NCBI RefSeq assembly: GCF_000820305.1
Contig: NZ_CDBH01000038.1
Coordinates: forward strand, 1 to 61,398
Direction of reading: 5' to 3'
Source: Aeromonas dhakensis
GTDB taxonomy: Bacteria > Pseudomonadota > Gammaproteobacteria > Enterobacterales > Aeromonadaceae
Length of the DNA: 61,398 nucleotides
Part shown: piece after piece, positions 1 through 8,238 of the stretch
How positions within the stretch are numbered: the stretch's first letter is position 1
Layout: each line of letters opens with the position of its first letter
Notes under the pieces: model-generated
The model's database searches: none
What the model saw: only the letters and a program-made list of their open reading frames with translations
Told to the model about the DNA's origin: nothing
Program-made: the position numbers and the translations under genes

Positions 1-15
1 CTGAGCTAAACGACC
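1..15 (-). tRNA. tRNA-Val (partial, 5' end only)
   Basis: The first 15 bases match the 5' end (acceptor and start of the D arm) of the complete tRNA-Val genes that follow. The rest lies before the window. The cluster therefore continues leftwards. Confidence 0.85.
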
Positions 16-31
16 TGGGATTCTGAAATGA

Positions 32-107
32 TGGTGGGTCGTGCTGGATTCGAACCAGCGACCAATTGATTAAAAGTCAACTGCTCTACCGACTGAGCTA
101 ACGACCC
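32..107 (-). tRNA. tRNA-Lys (UUU)
   Basis: A 76-nt cloverleaf reads on the minus strand with 5' GGGTCGTTAGCTCAG, anticodon loop CTTTTAA (anticodon TTT), the T-arm GGTTCGAATCC and an encoded 3' CCA. It is part of an alternating Lys/Val cluster and is identical to the copy at 222-297. Confidence 0.97.
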
Positions 108-129
108 ATCTAAATCATTATTTACAAAC

Positions 130-205
130 TGGTGGTCGTTACTGGGATCGAACCAGTGACCCCCTCCTTGTAAGGGAGGTGCTCTCCCAGCTGAGCTAAA
201 CGACC
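130..205 (-). tRNA. tRNA-Val (UAC)
   Basis: A 76-nt cloverleaf on the minus strand with anticodon loop CTTACAA (TAC), T-arm GGTTCGATCCC and encoded CCA. It is identical to the copies at 320-395 and 542-617. Confidence 0.97.
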
Positions 206-221
206 TGGGATTCTGAAATGA

Positions 222-297
222 TGGTGGGTCGTGCTGGATTCGAACCAGCGACCAATTGATTAAAAGTCAACTGCTCTACCGACTGAGCTAACGACCC
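222..297 (-). tRNA. tRNA-Lys (UUU)
   Basis: Second identical copy of the tRNA-Lys at 32-107 (anticodon TTT, encoded CCA). It lies exactly one 190-bp repeat period away. Confidence 0.97.
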
Positions 298-319
298 ATC
301 TAAATCATTTTTTACAAAC

Positions 320-395
320 TGGTGGTCGTTACTGGGATCGAACCAGTGACCCCCTCCTTGTAAGGGAGGTGCTCTCCCAGCTGAGCTAAACGACC
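320..395 (-). tRNA. tRNA-Val (UAC)
   Basis: Second identical copy of tRNA-Val(TAC), one 190-bp period from the copy at 130-205. Confidence 0.97.
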
Positions 396-416
396 TGGGA
401 ATTCATCTGGGCAAAT

Positions 417-492
417 TGGTGGGTCGTGTAGGGATCGAACCTACGACCAATTGATTAAGAGTCAACTGCTCTACCGACTGAGCTAACGACCC
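417..492 (-). tRNA. tRNA-Lys (CUU)
   Basis: A 76-nt lysine tRNA whose anticodon loop is CTCTTAA (anticodon CTT), with a different T-stem (GTAGGTTCGATCCCTAC) from the TTT isoacceptors. It reads AAG. It is the only CTT lysine tRNA in the cluster and lies outside the tandem duplication. Confidence 0.93.
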
Positions 493-541
493 ACACCTGA
501 CTTGCCTCTTTCACTGCCTGCCTTGGCAGACAGCTTAAAAC

Positions 542-617
542 TGGTGGTCGTTACTGGGATCGAACCAGTGACCCCCTCCTTGTAAGGGAGGTGCTCTCCC
601 AGCTGAGCTAAACGACC
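542..617 (-). tRNA. tRNA-Val (UAC)
   Basis: Third complete tRNA-Val(TAC) of the cluster: 76 nt, encoded CCA, same sequence as the other copies but different flanks. Confidence 0.97.
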
Positions 618-647
618 TGGGAATTCTGTCTCCACCTGGTGGAGAAA

Positions 648-723
648 TGGTGGGTCGTGCTGGATTCGAACCAGCGACCAATTGATTAAAAGTCAACTGC
701 TCTACCGACTGAGCTAACGACCC
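648..723 (-). tRNA. tRNA-Lys (UUU)
   Basis: Promoter-proximal tRNA of the cluster, anticodon TTT, 76 nt with encoded CCA. It lies about 45 bp downstream of the predicted start site of the promoter at 775-802. Confidence 0.97.
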
Positions 724-774
724 TCACCACGACCAGGACCAACTGCAATGCTGCACCGGCTCTGACGGCGGCCT

Positions 775-802
775 ATATTACGGATTTATCATCCTGGCGC
801 AA
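775..802 (-). promoter_or_regulatory. Predicted sigma-70 promoter of the tRNA cluster
   Basis: On the minus strand there is TTGCGC (797-802), a 16-bp spacer and TAATAT (775-780), followed by a GC-rich discriminator. That combination is typical of growth-rate and ppGpp-controlled stable RNA promoters. An A/T-rich stretch lies just upstream and could act as an UP element. The assignment is by sequence only. Confidence 0.7.
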
Positions 803-897
803 CAGAAAAATCTTAAATTCCATCTGTTTGTTCACTGCGCATACAAAGCGAGGCTGTATTTACAAGACTGTTACGAAAACAGTGACATGCGGCAAAG

Positions 898-1707
898 TTA
901 TAGCTTGCTCAAACTCTGTTTGGCCAGCTGGGCCGGCGAGGTGTTGGGATAGCCCTTGATCACCTGCTCATAGAAGTTCTTGGCTTCCGCCTTCTTGCCA
1001 TCCAGTTGTGCCAGCATACCCAGCTTCAACAGGGCGTCGGCGCGCTTGGGCGACTTGCTGAACTTGGTGGCCACCGTGGTGAACTGGGCGGCAGCGCCGG
1101 TCCGATCCCCCTTGTTGAACAGCAGCTGGCCCAGCCAGTAATGGGCGTTGGGAACATAGCTGGAGCTCGGGAACTGCTTGATGAACCCTTCGAAGGCCGG
1201 AATCGCCTTGTCGTAGTTCTTCTCCTTGAGCACCATGTTCACGGCCGCATCATAGGCCTGATTCTCGTTCTGGTTGGTGGAGTAGTTGGCCGCGGCGGCC
1301 AGCGTCGCGCTCGCAGCGGCGGCTGCCGGGGCTGCTGATGTAGCGGCAGGCTGGCTGTTGGCCACCTTGTCGAGCTCCTGATAGAGCTGGCGCTGACGCT
1401 CCTGCGACTGTTCCATCTGGTAGGTCTGCTGCTCCAGCTGGCCACGCAGCTCGGAGACCTCTCCTTGCAGGGCATCCACCTGTTGCTGCAAATCTGCCTG
1501 CAGGCGCAGACGGGCGTTGAGCGTGCGCTCCAGCAGGGCCACCCTGTCTTCCAGGCTGCCGGTGGGCACGATAGCGCCGTTGTTGCCGCTTAGGACAACC
1601 CCGCCACCCGAGTCACCGCTCAGATCGCTCACCGGTGCCGCCGCTTGCGCATTCAGAGCAACCAATACGGCCAGCGCAACAGCAGCTTGCTTGTACACAG
1701 ATTTCAT
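898..1707 (-). CDS. cpoB: Cell division coordinator CpoB (YbgF), Tol-Pal associated
   Basis: Periplasmic partner of TolA that links peptidoglycan synthesis to outer-membrane constriction at division (family knowledge). The start chosen is the ATG at 1707, giving 269 aa that begin MKSVYKQAAVALAVLVALNA, a clear Sec signal peptide. An in-frame TTG at 1716 is too close to the AAGG ribosome-binding site. The mature protein has an N-terminal coiled coil (about residues 50-105, Leu/Gln-rich), an Ala-rich linker (about 120-140) and C-terminal TPR repeats (about 145-265). It is the last gene of the tol-pal run. Its 5' end has been partly duplicated upstream (see the repeat at 1697-1862). Confidence 0.95.
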   Translation of the reverse strand: MKSVYKQAAVALAVLVALNAQAAAPVSDLSGDSGGGVVLSGNNGAIVPTGSLEDRVALLERTLNARLRLQADLQQQVDALQGEVSELRGQLEQQTYQMEQSQERQRQLYQELDKVANSQPAATSAAPAAAAASATLAAAANYSTNQNENQAYDAAVNMVLKEKNYDKAIPAFEGFIKQFPSSSYVPNAHYWLGQLLFNKGDRTGAAAQFTTVATKFSKSPKRADALLKLGMLAQLDGKKAEAKNFYEQVIKGYPNTSPAQLAKQSLSKL

Positions 1708-1862
1708 TCGGATCAAACCTTAGCGTTTAGTGCAAATAAAACGGCCAGCGCCATCGTCGCTCGCTTATACAGATTTCATTCGGATCAAACCTTGGCGTTT
1801 AGTGCAAATAAAACGGCCATCGAAATGGCCGCTTGCATATAAACGAACTTCGTTCGATTCAA
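1697..1862 (-). repeat. Degenerate tandem triplication of the cpoB 5' end, with two mini-ORFs
   Basis: The segment covering the cpoB Shine-Dalgarno, start and signal peptide recurs upstream with a 72-bp period (1697-1746 matches 1769-1818), followed by a shorter, more diverged third copy at about 1832-1862. Two short ORFs remain on the minus strand: 1785-1838 (17 codons, MQAAISMAVLFALNAKV) and 1713-1754 (13 codons, MALAVLFALNAKV). Both copy the hydrophobic core ALAVLVALNA of the CpoB signal peptide and end at a TGA. A third relic reads ATG AAA TCT GTA TAA. They occupy the whole pal-cpoB gap. They may be inert duplication scars or may be translated as leader peptides. Confidence 0.85.
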
Positions 1863-1865
1863 ACC

Positions 1866-2390
1866 TTAGTAAACCAGGACCGCACGGCGGTTCTTGGCAA
1901 AGGCATCCTCGGTGTGAGACATATCCAGCGGCTTCTCTTCGCCATAGCTGACGATGGAGAGCTGCTCAGCCTGCACACCCAGGGTTTGCAGATACTTGGC
2001 AACAGCCTTGGCACGACGCTCACCCAGCGCGATGTTGTACTCCGGAGTACCGCGCTCGTCGGCGTGGCCTTCGATCAGTACTTTGACGCTCGGGCGCTCA
2101 CGCAGGTAGCTGGCGTGGGCATCCAGCAGGTCGGCGTATTGACCCTGGATGTCGTAACCGTCGAACGGGAAGTAGATCACGTTGTCACGCTGCAGCGCTT
2201 CGAACTTCTGACGCATCTGCTCTTCCGGGGACAACATGCCATTCGCGCCACCGGTTTGTACACCGCCCATGCCGTCGGTCATGCCTGATTCGGCACCAGC
2301 GGCGTCAGAATCAGAAGAGGAGCTACAAGCGGCCAGGGTGAACAGTGGCAGTGCGATGGCCAAACCCTTGAGCAGTTTATTGAGTTGCAT
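1866..2390 (-). CDS. pal: Peptidoglycan-associated lipoprotein Pal
   Basis: Outer-membrane lipoprotein that binds peptidoglycan and TolB. The 174-aa product has a lipoprotein signal peptide with lipobox LAAC (Cys about residue 21), a Ser/Asp/Gly-rich linker, then an OmpA-like peptidoglycan-binding domain (about 65-174) with the diagnostic IEGHADERGTPEYNIALGERRA block. An AGGA ribosome-binding site precedes the ATG. It lies 49 bp after tolB in the tol-pal operon. Confidence 0.98.
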   Translation of the reverse strand: MQLNKLLKGLAIALPLFTLAACSSSSDSDAAGAESGMTDGMGGVQTGGANGMLSPEEQMRQKFEALQRDNVIYFPFDGYDIQGQYADLLDAHASYLRERPSVKVLIEGHADERGTPEYNIALGERRAKAVAKYLQTLGVQAEQLSIVSYGEEKPLDMSHTEDAFAKNRRAVLVY

Positions 2391-2439
2391 GCTATTTCCT
2401 TAAACCTTTATAACAAAACAAAAAACAATTGGATTTTTA

Positions 2440-3765
2440 TCAATTCAAGAAGGGCGACCAAGCTGGTGCACGAATTTCACCGCTACTGGTCGGAAGCACA
2501 GCCTTGAAGCGACCATCAGTCGACACCAATGCGAGACTCTTACGACCCTGATAGATGGTGGCATAAATGATCATGCTGCCATTGGGAGCCACACTTGGCG
2601 ACTCATCCAGCGCGCTCTGGGTAAGGACCAGCAGGGCATTGTTTTCCATATCCTGACGGGCGATACGGTATTGTCCCTGAACCCGGGTCACCATCACCAT
2701 GATTTTGCCATCAGGAGTAATGGACGCACCCTGGTTGGATTCACCTTCCCAGGTCATCCGGCGAGTCATGCCAGTCGCCAAATTTACGCTATAAATCTGG
2801 GGTTTGCCACCACGTTCAGAGGTGAACAGCAAATTTTGACCGTCCGGCATCCAGGAGGGTTCGGTGTCGATTACCCGGCTGGTTGTGACGCGGGTCAGCT
2901 GCTTGCTAGCAACATCAACGACATAGAGGTTCGGTGACCCATCCTTGGAGAGAACGATAGCCAGACGACGACCATCCGGAGACCACTCCGGCGCCCCGTT
3001 GATGCCGCGGAAGCTGGTGATCAGGCTGCGCTGCTGGGTGTAGATGTCCTGCACGTAGATTTCGGATTTCTGGTTCTCGAAGCTCACGTAGGCCAGCTTG
3101 CTGCCATCCGGCGACCAGGCTGGGGACATCAGCGGCTCGCGGGAACGCAGCAGGGTCTTCTCGTTGTAACCGTCGTAGTCGGAGATCCGCAGCTGATACG
3201 GGAACTGGGTACCCTGCTGCACGGAGACGTACGCCAGACGGGTCAGGAAGGCCCCGCGCTCGCCGGTCAGCCGCTCGTAGACGATGTCGGAGATGCGGTG
3301 GGCAAACTGGCGCATCTGGGCACCCGGGATGGTCGCCATCCGGCTGTCCAGGATGTAGCCATTGCTCTCGCCGCCCTGGGTCTTGGCCAGCTGGCCCTTG
3401 AGCACGTCGACCAGCTCGAAGTTGACCTTGTAGGTACCGTCGCCGACGGCGGCGATGGAACCGACCACCACGGCTTCGACGCCTTGGGAGGCCCAGGGTG
3501 CGAAGTTGATTTCACCGCTGGAGCTCGGGGTCTGCGGCATCTGGCCACGGGCCAGCGGTCTGAACTTGCCGCTGCGCATCAGATCGTTGGAGACCACTTC
3601 CGCGATGTCCTGCGGCAGCTGGCCATTGCCTTCCCACTTGAAGGGGGCGACGGCGATCGGCCGTGCACTGTCGATACCGCCGGTGATGACGATGTCCAAG
3701 GCCGCCTGGGCGCTCTGACCCAGCAACAAACAGCCAACCAAAGCAAAAAACACTTTTCTTATCAT
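2440..3765 (-). CDS. tolB: Tol-Pal system translocation protein TolB
   Basis: Periplasmic beta-propeller protein that bridges Pal and TolA. The 441-aa product has a Sec signal peptide ending AQA (about residue 21), an N-terminal mixed domain (about 22-165) and a C-terminal six-bladed propeller. The propeller is marked by repeated WSPDG motifs ([43 protein letters not shown]). Length matches the E. coli protein (430 aa). It lies between tolA and pal. Confidence 0.98.
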   Translation of the reverse strand: MIRKVFFALVGCLLLGQSAQAALDIVITGGIDSARPIAVAPFKWEGNGQLPQDIAEVVSNDLMRSGKFRPLARGQMPQTPSSSGEINFAPWASQGVEAVVVGSIAAVGDGTYKVNFELVDVLKGQLAKTQGGESNGYILDSRMATIPGAQMRQFAHRISDIVYERLTGERGAFLTRLAYVSVQQGTQFPYQLRISDYDGYNEKTLLRSREPLMSPAWSPDGSKLAYVSFENQKSEIYVQDIYTQQRSLITSFRGINGAPEWSPDGRRLAIVLSKDGSPNLYVVDVASKQLTRVTTSRVIDTEPSWMPDGQNLLFTSERGGKPQIYSVNLATGMTRRMTWEGESNQGASITPDGKIMVMVTRVQGQYRIARQDMENNALLVLTQSALDESPSVAPNGSMIIYATIYQGRKSLALVSTDGRFKAVLPTSSGEIRAPAWSPFLN

Positions 3766-3859
3766 GGCTTAAACACTCGGTTCCAAAATAATGAGAGATT
3801 AACTTCCTTTCTCGGCAAGACGCTGCCAACCACCTTACTCGATCCCCTCGCCATCAGTG

Positions 3860-5017
3860 CTAGATGTTAGGTTCCAGCTTGAGGTTGAACTCCTTCAACA
3901 TCTCGAATGCCGCAGGATCCTTGGGTACCGGCAACTGATTGGCCTTCAGTACGGCTGCTTTGCCGGAACGACATACCGCCGGGTCACCCTGGCCGTTATC
4001 TACCGAGATGACAAAGCCGGTGCTCGCAAGACGTACGCCGATAGTACATGTTTTGCCCCGCATGGTGGGATCCAAAATCATATATCGCTCAACAGTCGCC
4101 TTGATAAGCGCCGCATATTTGTCGACTTCACCCTTGGCCGCCGCCGATGCCGCCTGACTGCGGGCATTAGCCTCAGCCGCCAGCTGCTGCTGCATCATGT
4201 CTTCCATCTCTTTTTGCAGCTTGGCCTCCTCGGCCGCTTTGCGCTTGCGTTCAGCCGCGATCTTGGCCTGCTTGTCGGCCTCTGCCTTGGCTTTCTTCTC
4301 TGCGTCAGCTTTTGCCTTCTTGGCCGCCTCTTCCTTGGCTTTCTTCTCGGCTTCAGCCTTGGCCTTCTGCTCGGCCTCCGCCTTGGCTTTCTTGTCCGCT
4401 TCTGCCTTCGCTTTTTTCTCGGCTTCGGCTTTGGCTTTCTTCTCGGCTTCCGCTTTCTTGGCCTTGGCCTCCTCAGCCTTGGCCTTCTCTTCAGCCTCTT
4501 TCTTCTCTTGTTCCTTTTTCTTCTTCAGCGCCAGCGCCTTGCTCTCTTCTTCCGCGGCCTTGCGCTCGGCCTCAGCCTTCTTGGCCTTCTGCTCTTCGAG
4601 CTTGCGGGCTTCCTCGGCCTTCTGGGCCTTCTCTTCCGCCTGCTTCTGCTCGGCCTGCTTCTTCTGCTTCTCTACTTCGGCCTTGCGGGTGGCCTCCTCG
4701 GCCTCCTTGCGCTTGGCCTCTGCAATCCGCAACCGTTCCTGCTGCTGGGCCAGCTCGCGCTTGGCGATGTCCGTGTCTTCCTTATCCTTCTCTTTCTCTA
4801 CCTTCTGCGGCTTGGGCTGAGCCTTCTGCTGCTGGATCTGCTTGGCCTGCTCGTTGAGGAAGTTCTCGTCGAGCATGACGGCATTGACGATCTGCCCCTT
4901 CGACTCGGGTCGCTTCGGCTTGCTGAAGTCGAGCCCGACAAACAGGATGATGCCGATGATCAGGTGCAGCAGAAGCGACGCGATGAGATAACCGGAAATA
5001 CCACGCTTCACATCCAT
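3860..5017 (-). CDS. tolA: Cell envelope integrity protein TolA
   Basis: Inner-membrane protein that spans the periplasm and transduces proton-motive force from TolQR to Pal and TolB. The 385-aa product has one N-terminal membrane segment (about 11-31), a very long Lys/Ala/Glu helical domain (about 50-285) with repeated KAKAEAEKKAKAEA units, and a globular C-terminal domain (about 290-385) with the paired cysteines CTIGVRL and PAVCRSG. The long repeated helix is prone to length variation between strains. Confidence 0.97.
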   Translation of the reverse strand: MDVKRGISGYLIASLLLHLIIGIILFVGLDFSKPKRPESKGQIVNAVMLDENFLNEQAKQIQQQKAQPKPQKVEKEKDKEDTDIAKRELAQQQERLRIAEAKRKEAEEATRKAEVEKQKKQAEQKQAEEKAQKAEEARKLEEQKAKKAEAERKAAEEESKALALKKKKEQEKKEAEEKAKAEEAKAKKAEAEKKAKAEAEKKAKAEADKKAKAEAEQKAKAEAEKKAKEEAAKKAKADAEKKAKAEADKQAKIAAERKRKAAEEAKLQKEMEDMMQQQLAAEANARSQAASAAAKGEVDKYAALIKATVERYMILDPTMRGKTCTIGVRLASTGFVISVDNGQGDPAVCRSGKAAVLKANQLPVPKDPAAFEMLKEFNLKLEPNI

Positions 5018-5022
5018 CTCCG

Positions 5023-5469
5023 TCAGTTCACCGGATCTGTCATCAGGCCGACCTGAGGCACACCGGCTTTCTTGAGGGCCACCATCAGCAGGATCACCTC
5101 TTCGTAGCGCACCGACTTGTCACCGGCCACTACCACGGGGGCGTTCTGGTTGATGGCCAGGTAACCCATGGCCTTCTCGGTGATGTACTGCTGCATCGCC
5201 TCGGGCGTCCCGCTCGGCACGGGTTCGTCTTCGGCCTCGCCGGCCTTGATGACGTACTCGCCTTCGGTATTGACGCTGACGATGAAGGGCGGCTTGGCAT
5301 CTTCCGGCAACTGCTCGGATTCCGCCTGCGGCAGGTCAACCTTGACCCCTTGGGTGATCACGGGCGTCACCGCCATGAAGATGATAAGCAGCACCAGCAT
5401 GACGTCGATATAGGGAACCACGTTGATCTCGGCCACCTTCTTGCGCCGGATCCGCTGATAGGTTTGCAT
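5023..5469 (-). CDS. tolR: Tol-Pal system protein TolR
   Basis: ExbD/TolR family partner of TolQ in the proton-driven motor. The 148-aa product has one membrane segment (about 19-40) carrying the essential aspartate in VVPYIDVMLVLL (Asp22) and a periplasmic domain. Its ATG overlaps the tolQ stop by one base, and tolA starts 5 bp after its stop, so translation is probably coupled. Confidence 0.98.
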   Translation of the reverse strand: MQTYQRIRRKKVAEINVVPYIDVMLVLLIIFMAVTPVITQGVKVDLPQAESEQLPEDAKPPFIVSVNTEGEYVIKAGEAEDEPVPSGTPEAMQQYITEKAMGYLAINQNAPVVVAGDKSVRYEEVILLMVALKKAGVPQVGLMTDPVN

Positions 5470-6158
5470 TACTGATCACCCTGCTGCTGAGCAATTTGAC
5501 GGTTCAGAATGGTGGTGAACTCGTCCATGAAGTTGGCGTAGGCGTTCTCCAGCCGCTCGACCTTGTTGGAGAAGCGGTTGTAGAAGATAACGGCCGGGAT
5601 GGCGGCAAACAGACCCATGGCGGTGGCGATCAGCGCCTCCGCGATACCGGGGGCCACCATCTGCAGGGTAGCCTGCTGCACCTGACCCAGGGCGATAAAG
5701 GCGTTCATGATCCCCCAGACGGTACCAAACAGACCGATATAGGGGCTGATGGAGCCGATGGTCGCCAGGATCGGCAGGTTGGACTCGAGATCGTCCACCG
5801 CGCGGGAGAGGGAGACGCGCATAGCACGGTAGGTACCGTCCATCACCGCATCCTGACCACGGGCGCCGGCCTTGAGCAGACGGGCATACTCCTTGAAGCC
5901 GGAGTAGAAGATGTCTTCCATGCCTTCGATGTCGTCGCGGCGGGAAGAGGACTCCTGGTAGAGACGGTTGAGGTCGACCCCGGACCAGAATCTGTCTTCA
6001 AACTGCTCCGATGCGATATTGGCTGCCTTGATGGCCTTGGAGCGCTGGATGATCAGCGCCCAAGAGACGACCGACATGCCCATCAGGGTCATCATGACCA
6101 GTTTTACCAACAGGCTGGCTTGCCAAAACAGGCCAATAAACGAAATTTCAGCGTGCAC
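5469..6158 (-). CDS. tolQ: Tol-Pal system protein TolQ
   Basis: ExbB/TolQ family inner-membrane channel of the Tol motor. The 229-aa product has three predicted membrane segments (about 15-38, 130-155 and 165-190), with the family block [13 protein letters not shown] in the second. It overlaps the end of ybgC by 11 bp and the start of tolR by 1 bp. Confidence 0.98.
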   Translation of the reverse strand: MHAEISFIGLFWQASLLVKLVMMTLMGMSVVSWALIIQRSKAIKAANIASEQFEDRFWSGVDLNRLYQESSSRRDDIEGMEDIFYSGFKEYARLLKAGARGQDAVMDGTYRAMRVSLSRAVDDLESNLPILATIGSISPYIGLFGTVWGIMNAFIALGQVQQATLQMVAPGIAEALIATAMGLFAAIPAVIFYNRFSNKVERLENAYANFMDEFTTILNRQIAQQQGDQ

Positions 6159-6555
6159 TTAACAGCACTCCCTTCACATTTTCAGGTATTGCAACAGGTT
6201 TCATATGCGGATGACTGACACAGGCTATCTGTACCATGGCCTGGGTGATCAGTCGTCCATCAGCCGCCAGTATCCGTTGTGAGAAGCGCATGGAGGCGCG
6301 TTTCACTTCGGTCACTTGCGTCAATACAGTCAAAAGCTCATTAAAACGGGCCGCCGAGCGGAAATCGATCTCTGTTCGACTCACCACAAACGCGTACCCG
6401 GCGCCCAGCAGGACATCCTGTTCGATGCCGCCAGCACGCAGGAACTCGGTGCGAGCACGTTCCATAAACTTGAGATAATTGGCGTTGTAGACGATGCCCC
6501 CGGCATCGGTGTCTTCGTAGTAGACACGCACCGGAAACTCAGAGACTTCCCCCAT
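6148..6555 (-). CDS. ybgC: Tol-Pal associated acyl-CoA thioesterase YbgC
   Basis: Hotdog-fold thioesterase of the 4HBT family. The 135-aa product has the catalytic motif [20 protein letters not shown] near residues 10-30, whose Asp is the active-site residue in the family. It is the first gene of the tol run and overlaps tolQ. A 105-bp gap separates it from ybgE, so it probably has its own promoter. Confidence 0.96.
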   Translation of the reverse strand: MGEVSEFPVRVYYEDTDAGGIVYNANYLKFMERARTEFLRAGGIEQDVLLGAGYAFVVSRTEIDFRSAARFNELLTVLTQVTEVKRASMRFSQRILAADGRLITQAMVQIACVSHPHMKPVAIPENVKGVLLSAR

Positions 6556-6624
6556 AACAATCTGTGATCCATACGACAGTCAGATGGGGGGCTATCATAG
6601 CGCAGGGCTGAATAGGAAAGAAGC

Positions 6625-6657
6625 AGGGGGAAGCAGGGAAATCCTGCCTCCCCCCGT
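6625..6657 (+). terminator. Hairpin with a U-tract on the plus strand, between ybgE and ybgC
   Basis: A GC-rich inverted repeat (GGGGGAAGCAGG / CCTGCCTCCCCC) is followed by GTTTTTT on the plus strand. Neighbouring genes all run on the minus strand, where the hairpin is preceded by A's and not followed by a clean T-run. It may stop antisense transcripts, or stabilise the 3' end of the cyd mRNA. Confidence 0.5.
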
Positions 6658-6660
6658 TTT

Positions 6661-6972
6661 TTATGAAAGGAAATAGCCTTGAGTCAGCCAGAGCCCGTAC
6701 AACAAACTGGGCAAGGCGAGCCAGGGGAAAAACAGCACGCGACCGACGAGGCTGCGGGGGTGGAATCCCAGCCCGTGCATGACCCCGCAACAGACCGCCC
6801 ACATCAGCCAGGGCGCCAGCCAGAGGCCGTGTTCGCTGGTGTTGGCGGCCACCAGATTGGGGGCCTGTAAAATAGCGACGGCCAACAGGGCCGCCGCTAC
6901 CAGCATCAACCCCTGCCAGGGTTGGCGCTCCAGGGGAGCAGCCAACCGGGCGAGTCGATCACTTGTTCTCAT
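6661..6972 (-). CDS. ybgE: Cyd operon protein YbgE
   Basis: Small inner-membrane protein conserved next to cydABX; its molecular function is not established. The 103-aa product has three hydrophobic segments (about 18-36, 45-65 and 75-95). The start chosen is ATG 6972 (MRTSDRLARL), which overlaps the cydX stop codon by 14 bases as is usual in this cluster. Longer in-frame starts would run back into cydX. Confidence 0.85.
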   Translation of the reverse strand: MRTSDRLARLAAPLERQPWQGLMLVAAALLAVAILQAPNLVAANTSEHGLWLAPWLMWAVCCGVMHGLGFHPRSLVGRVLFFPWLALPSLLYGLWLTQGYFLS

Positions 6973-7075
6973 CGATCTGGCGATCCATGTTCTCGGTGTG
7001 TTCCAGCCACAGCGCATTGATGATGCCGAATGCACAAGCCAGCAGCAGACCCAGGATCCAGGTGAAATACCACAT
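6959..7075 (-). CDS. cydX: Cytochrome bd-I oxidase small subunit CydX (YbgT)
   Basis: A 38-aa single-helix subunit needed for stable cytochrome bd activity. The peptide begins MWYFTWILGLLLACAFGI and has a charged tail, matching the family. The ATG at 7075 follows cydB by 14 bp, and its end overlaps ybgE. Confidence 0.95.
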   Translation of the reverse strand: MWYFTWILGLLLACAFGIINALWLEHTENMDRQIDENK

Positions 7076-7089
7076 ATCAGGGCACCTTC

Positions 7090-8226
7090 TTAGTAGAGCG
7101 ATTGTTGGTTGTCTTCGATGTGCTTGCTGGTCACCCGGCCGAACATCTTGATGTAGGTCCACAGGGTATAACCCAGCACAATCGGTACGAAGATGGCGGC
7201 CGCTACCGTCATCACCCGCAGGGTGTTGAGAGAAGCGGTGGCATCCCACATGGTCAGGCTCAGTGACGGCTCAAGGCTTGAGGGCATCACGAACGGGAAC
7301 ATGGAGAAGCCGGCAGTCAGGATCACGCCAGCAATCGCCAGGGAGGAGCAGGTGAACGCCAGCCAGCCCTTGTTCAGCTTGGCAAACAGCGATGTCAGCA
7401 GGCTCATCGCCAGACCCAGCACGGGCGCCGCAACCATCCAGGGATAGAGGCTGTAGTTGTTCATCCAGGCACCGGCCTGACGCACCACTTCCTTGTTCAT
7501 CGGATTGGAGACGGCATCGGTCGCGGCGGCCTTGACCACCACATAGCCTTCCATGCCGCTGACCCAGAAACCGGCCAGTGCGAACAGCACCAGGGTCACC
7601 AGCGAGCAGATCATGGCAGCGGTGCGGGAGCGGGCCAGCACTTCACCGTCGGTCTTCATCATCAGCCAGGTAGCTCCCTGGGTGACCAGCATGAACAGGC
7701 TCACCAGACCTGCCAGCAGGCCGAACGGATTGAGCAGACCGAAGAAGTTGCCATGATAGGTCAGCATCATGAACTGGTTGAAGTCGAACGGCACGCCCTG
7801 CAGCAGGTTGCCGAACGCCACGCCAAACACGATGGGCGGTACCGCGCTACCGACGAACAGCGCCCAGTCCCAGTTGCTGCGCCACTTGGCATCTTCACGC
7901 AGGGAGCGGTACTTGAAACCGACCGGGCGGAAGAACAGTGCCATCAGGGTCAGGATCATGGCGATGTAGAAGCCGGAGAAGGCTGCCGCATACACCATTG
8001 GCCAGGCTGCAAACAGGGCACCACCGGCGGTCACCAGCCAGACCTGGTTCCCTTCCCAGTGCGGGCCCATGGTGTTGAGCATCACCCGACGCTCAACATC
8101 TTTCTTGCCGACGAAGGGGAGCAGTGCGCCCACCCCCATATCGAAGCCGTCGGTGATGGCGAAGCCAATCAGCAGGACGCCGACCAGCACCCACCAGACC
8201 AGGCGCAACATTTCGTAATCAAACAT
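7090..8226 (-). CDS. cydB: Cytochrome d ubiquinol oxidase subunit II CydB
   Basis: Integral membrane subunit of the cytochrome bd quinol oxidase. The 378-aa product opens MFDYEMLRLVWWVLVGVLLIG and contains the conserved FAITDGFDMGVGALLPF block and the GPHWEGNQVWLVTAGGALF motif, with about eight to nine membrane helices. It starts 12 bp after cydA with a GGAGAG ribosome-binding site. Confidence 0.98.
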   Translation of the reverse strand: MFDYEMLRLVWWVLVGVLLIGFAITDGFDMGVGALLPFVGKKDVERRVMLNTMGPHWEGNQVWLVTAGGALFAAWPMVYAAAFSGFYIAMILTLMALFFRPVGFKYRSLREDAKWRSNWDWALFVGSAVPPIVFGVAFGNLLQGVPFDFNQFMMLTYHGNFFGLLNPFGLLAGLVSLFMLVTQGATWLMMKTDGEVLARSRTAAMICSLVTLVLFALAGFWVSGMEGYVVVKAAATDAVSNPMNKEVVRQAGAWMNNYSLYPWMVAAPVLGLAMSLLTSLFAKLNKGWLAFTCSSLAIAGVILTAGFSMFPFVMPSSLEPSLSLTMWDATASLNTLRVMTVAAAIFVPIVLGYTLWTYIKMFGRVTSKHIEDNQQSLY

Positions 8227-8238
8227 GGGTTGCTCTCC

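Larger units (their letters stand above)
1..395. repeat. 190-bp tandem duplication of a Lys-Val tRNA unit
   Basis: Bases 1-205 repeat as 191-395 with one visible difference (A at 120, T at 310). Each 190-bp unit carries one tRNA-Lys(TTT), one tRNA-Val and their spacers. Identical spacers indicate a recent unequal crossover. Because the window starts inside a unit, more copies may lie to the left. Confidence 0.95.

Noticed and set aside
1..723. Regular repeats resembling a CRISPR array
   Set aside because: Each repeat folds as a complete tRNA with anticodon and encoded CCA.
4200..4850. Repetitive tract that could be a satellite or mobile repeat
   Set aside because: It is the Lys/Ala/Glu helix of TolA; the repeats are codon-level and in frame.
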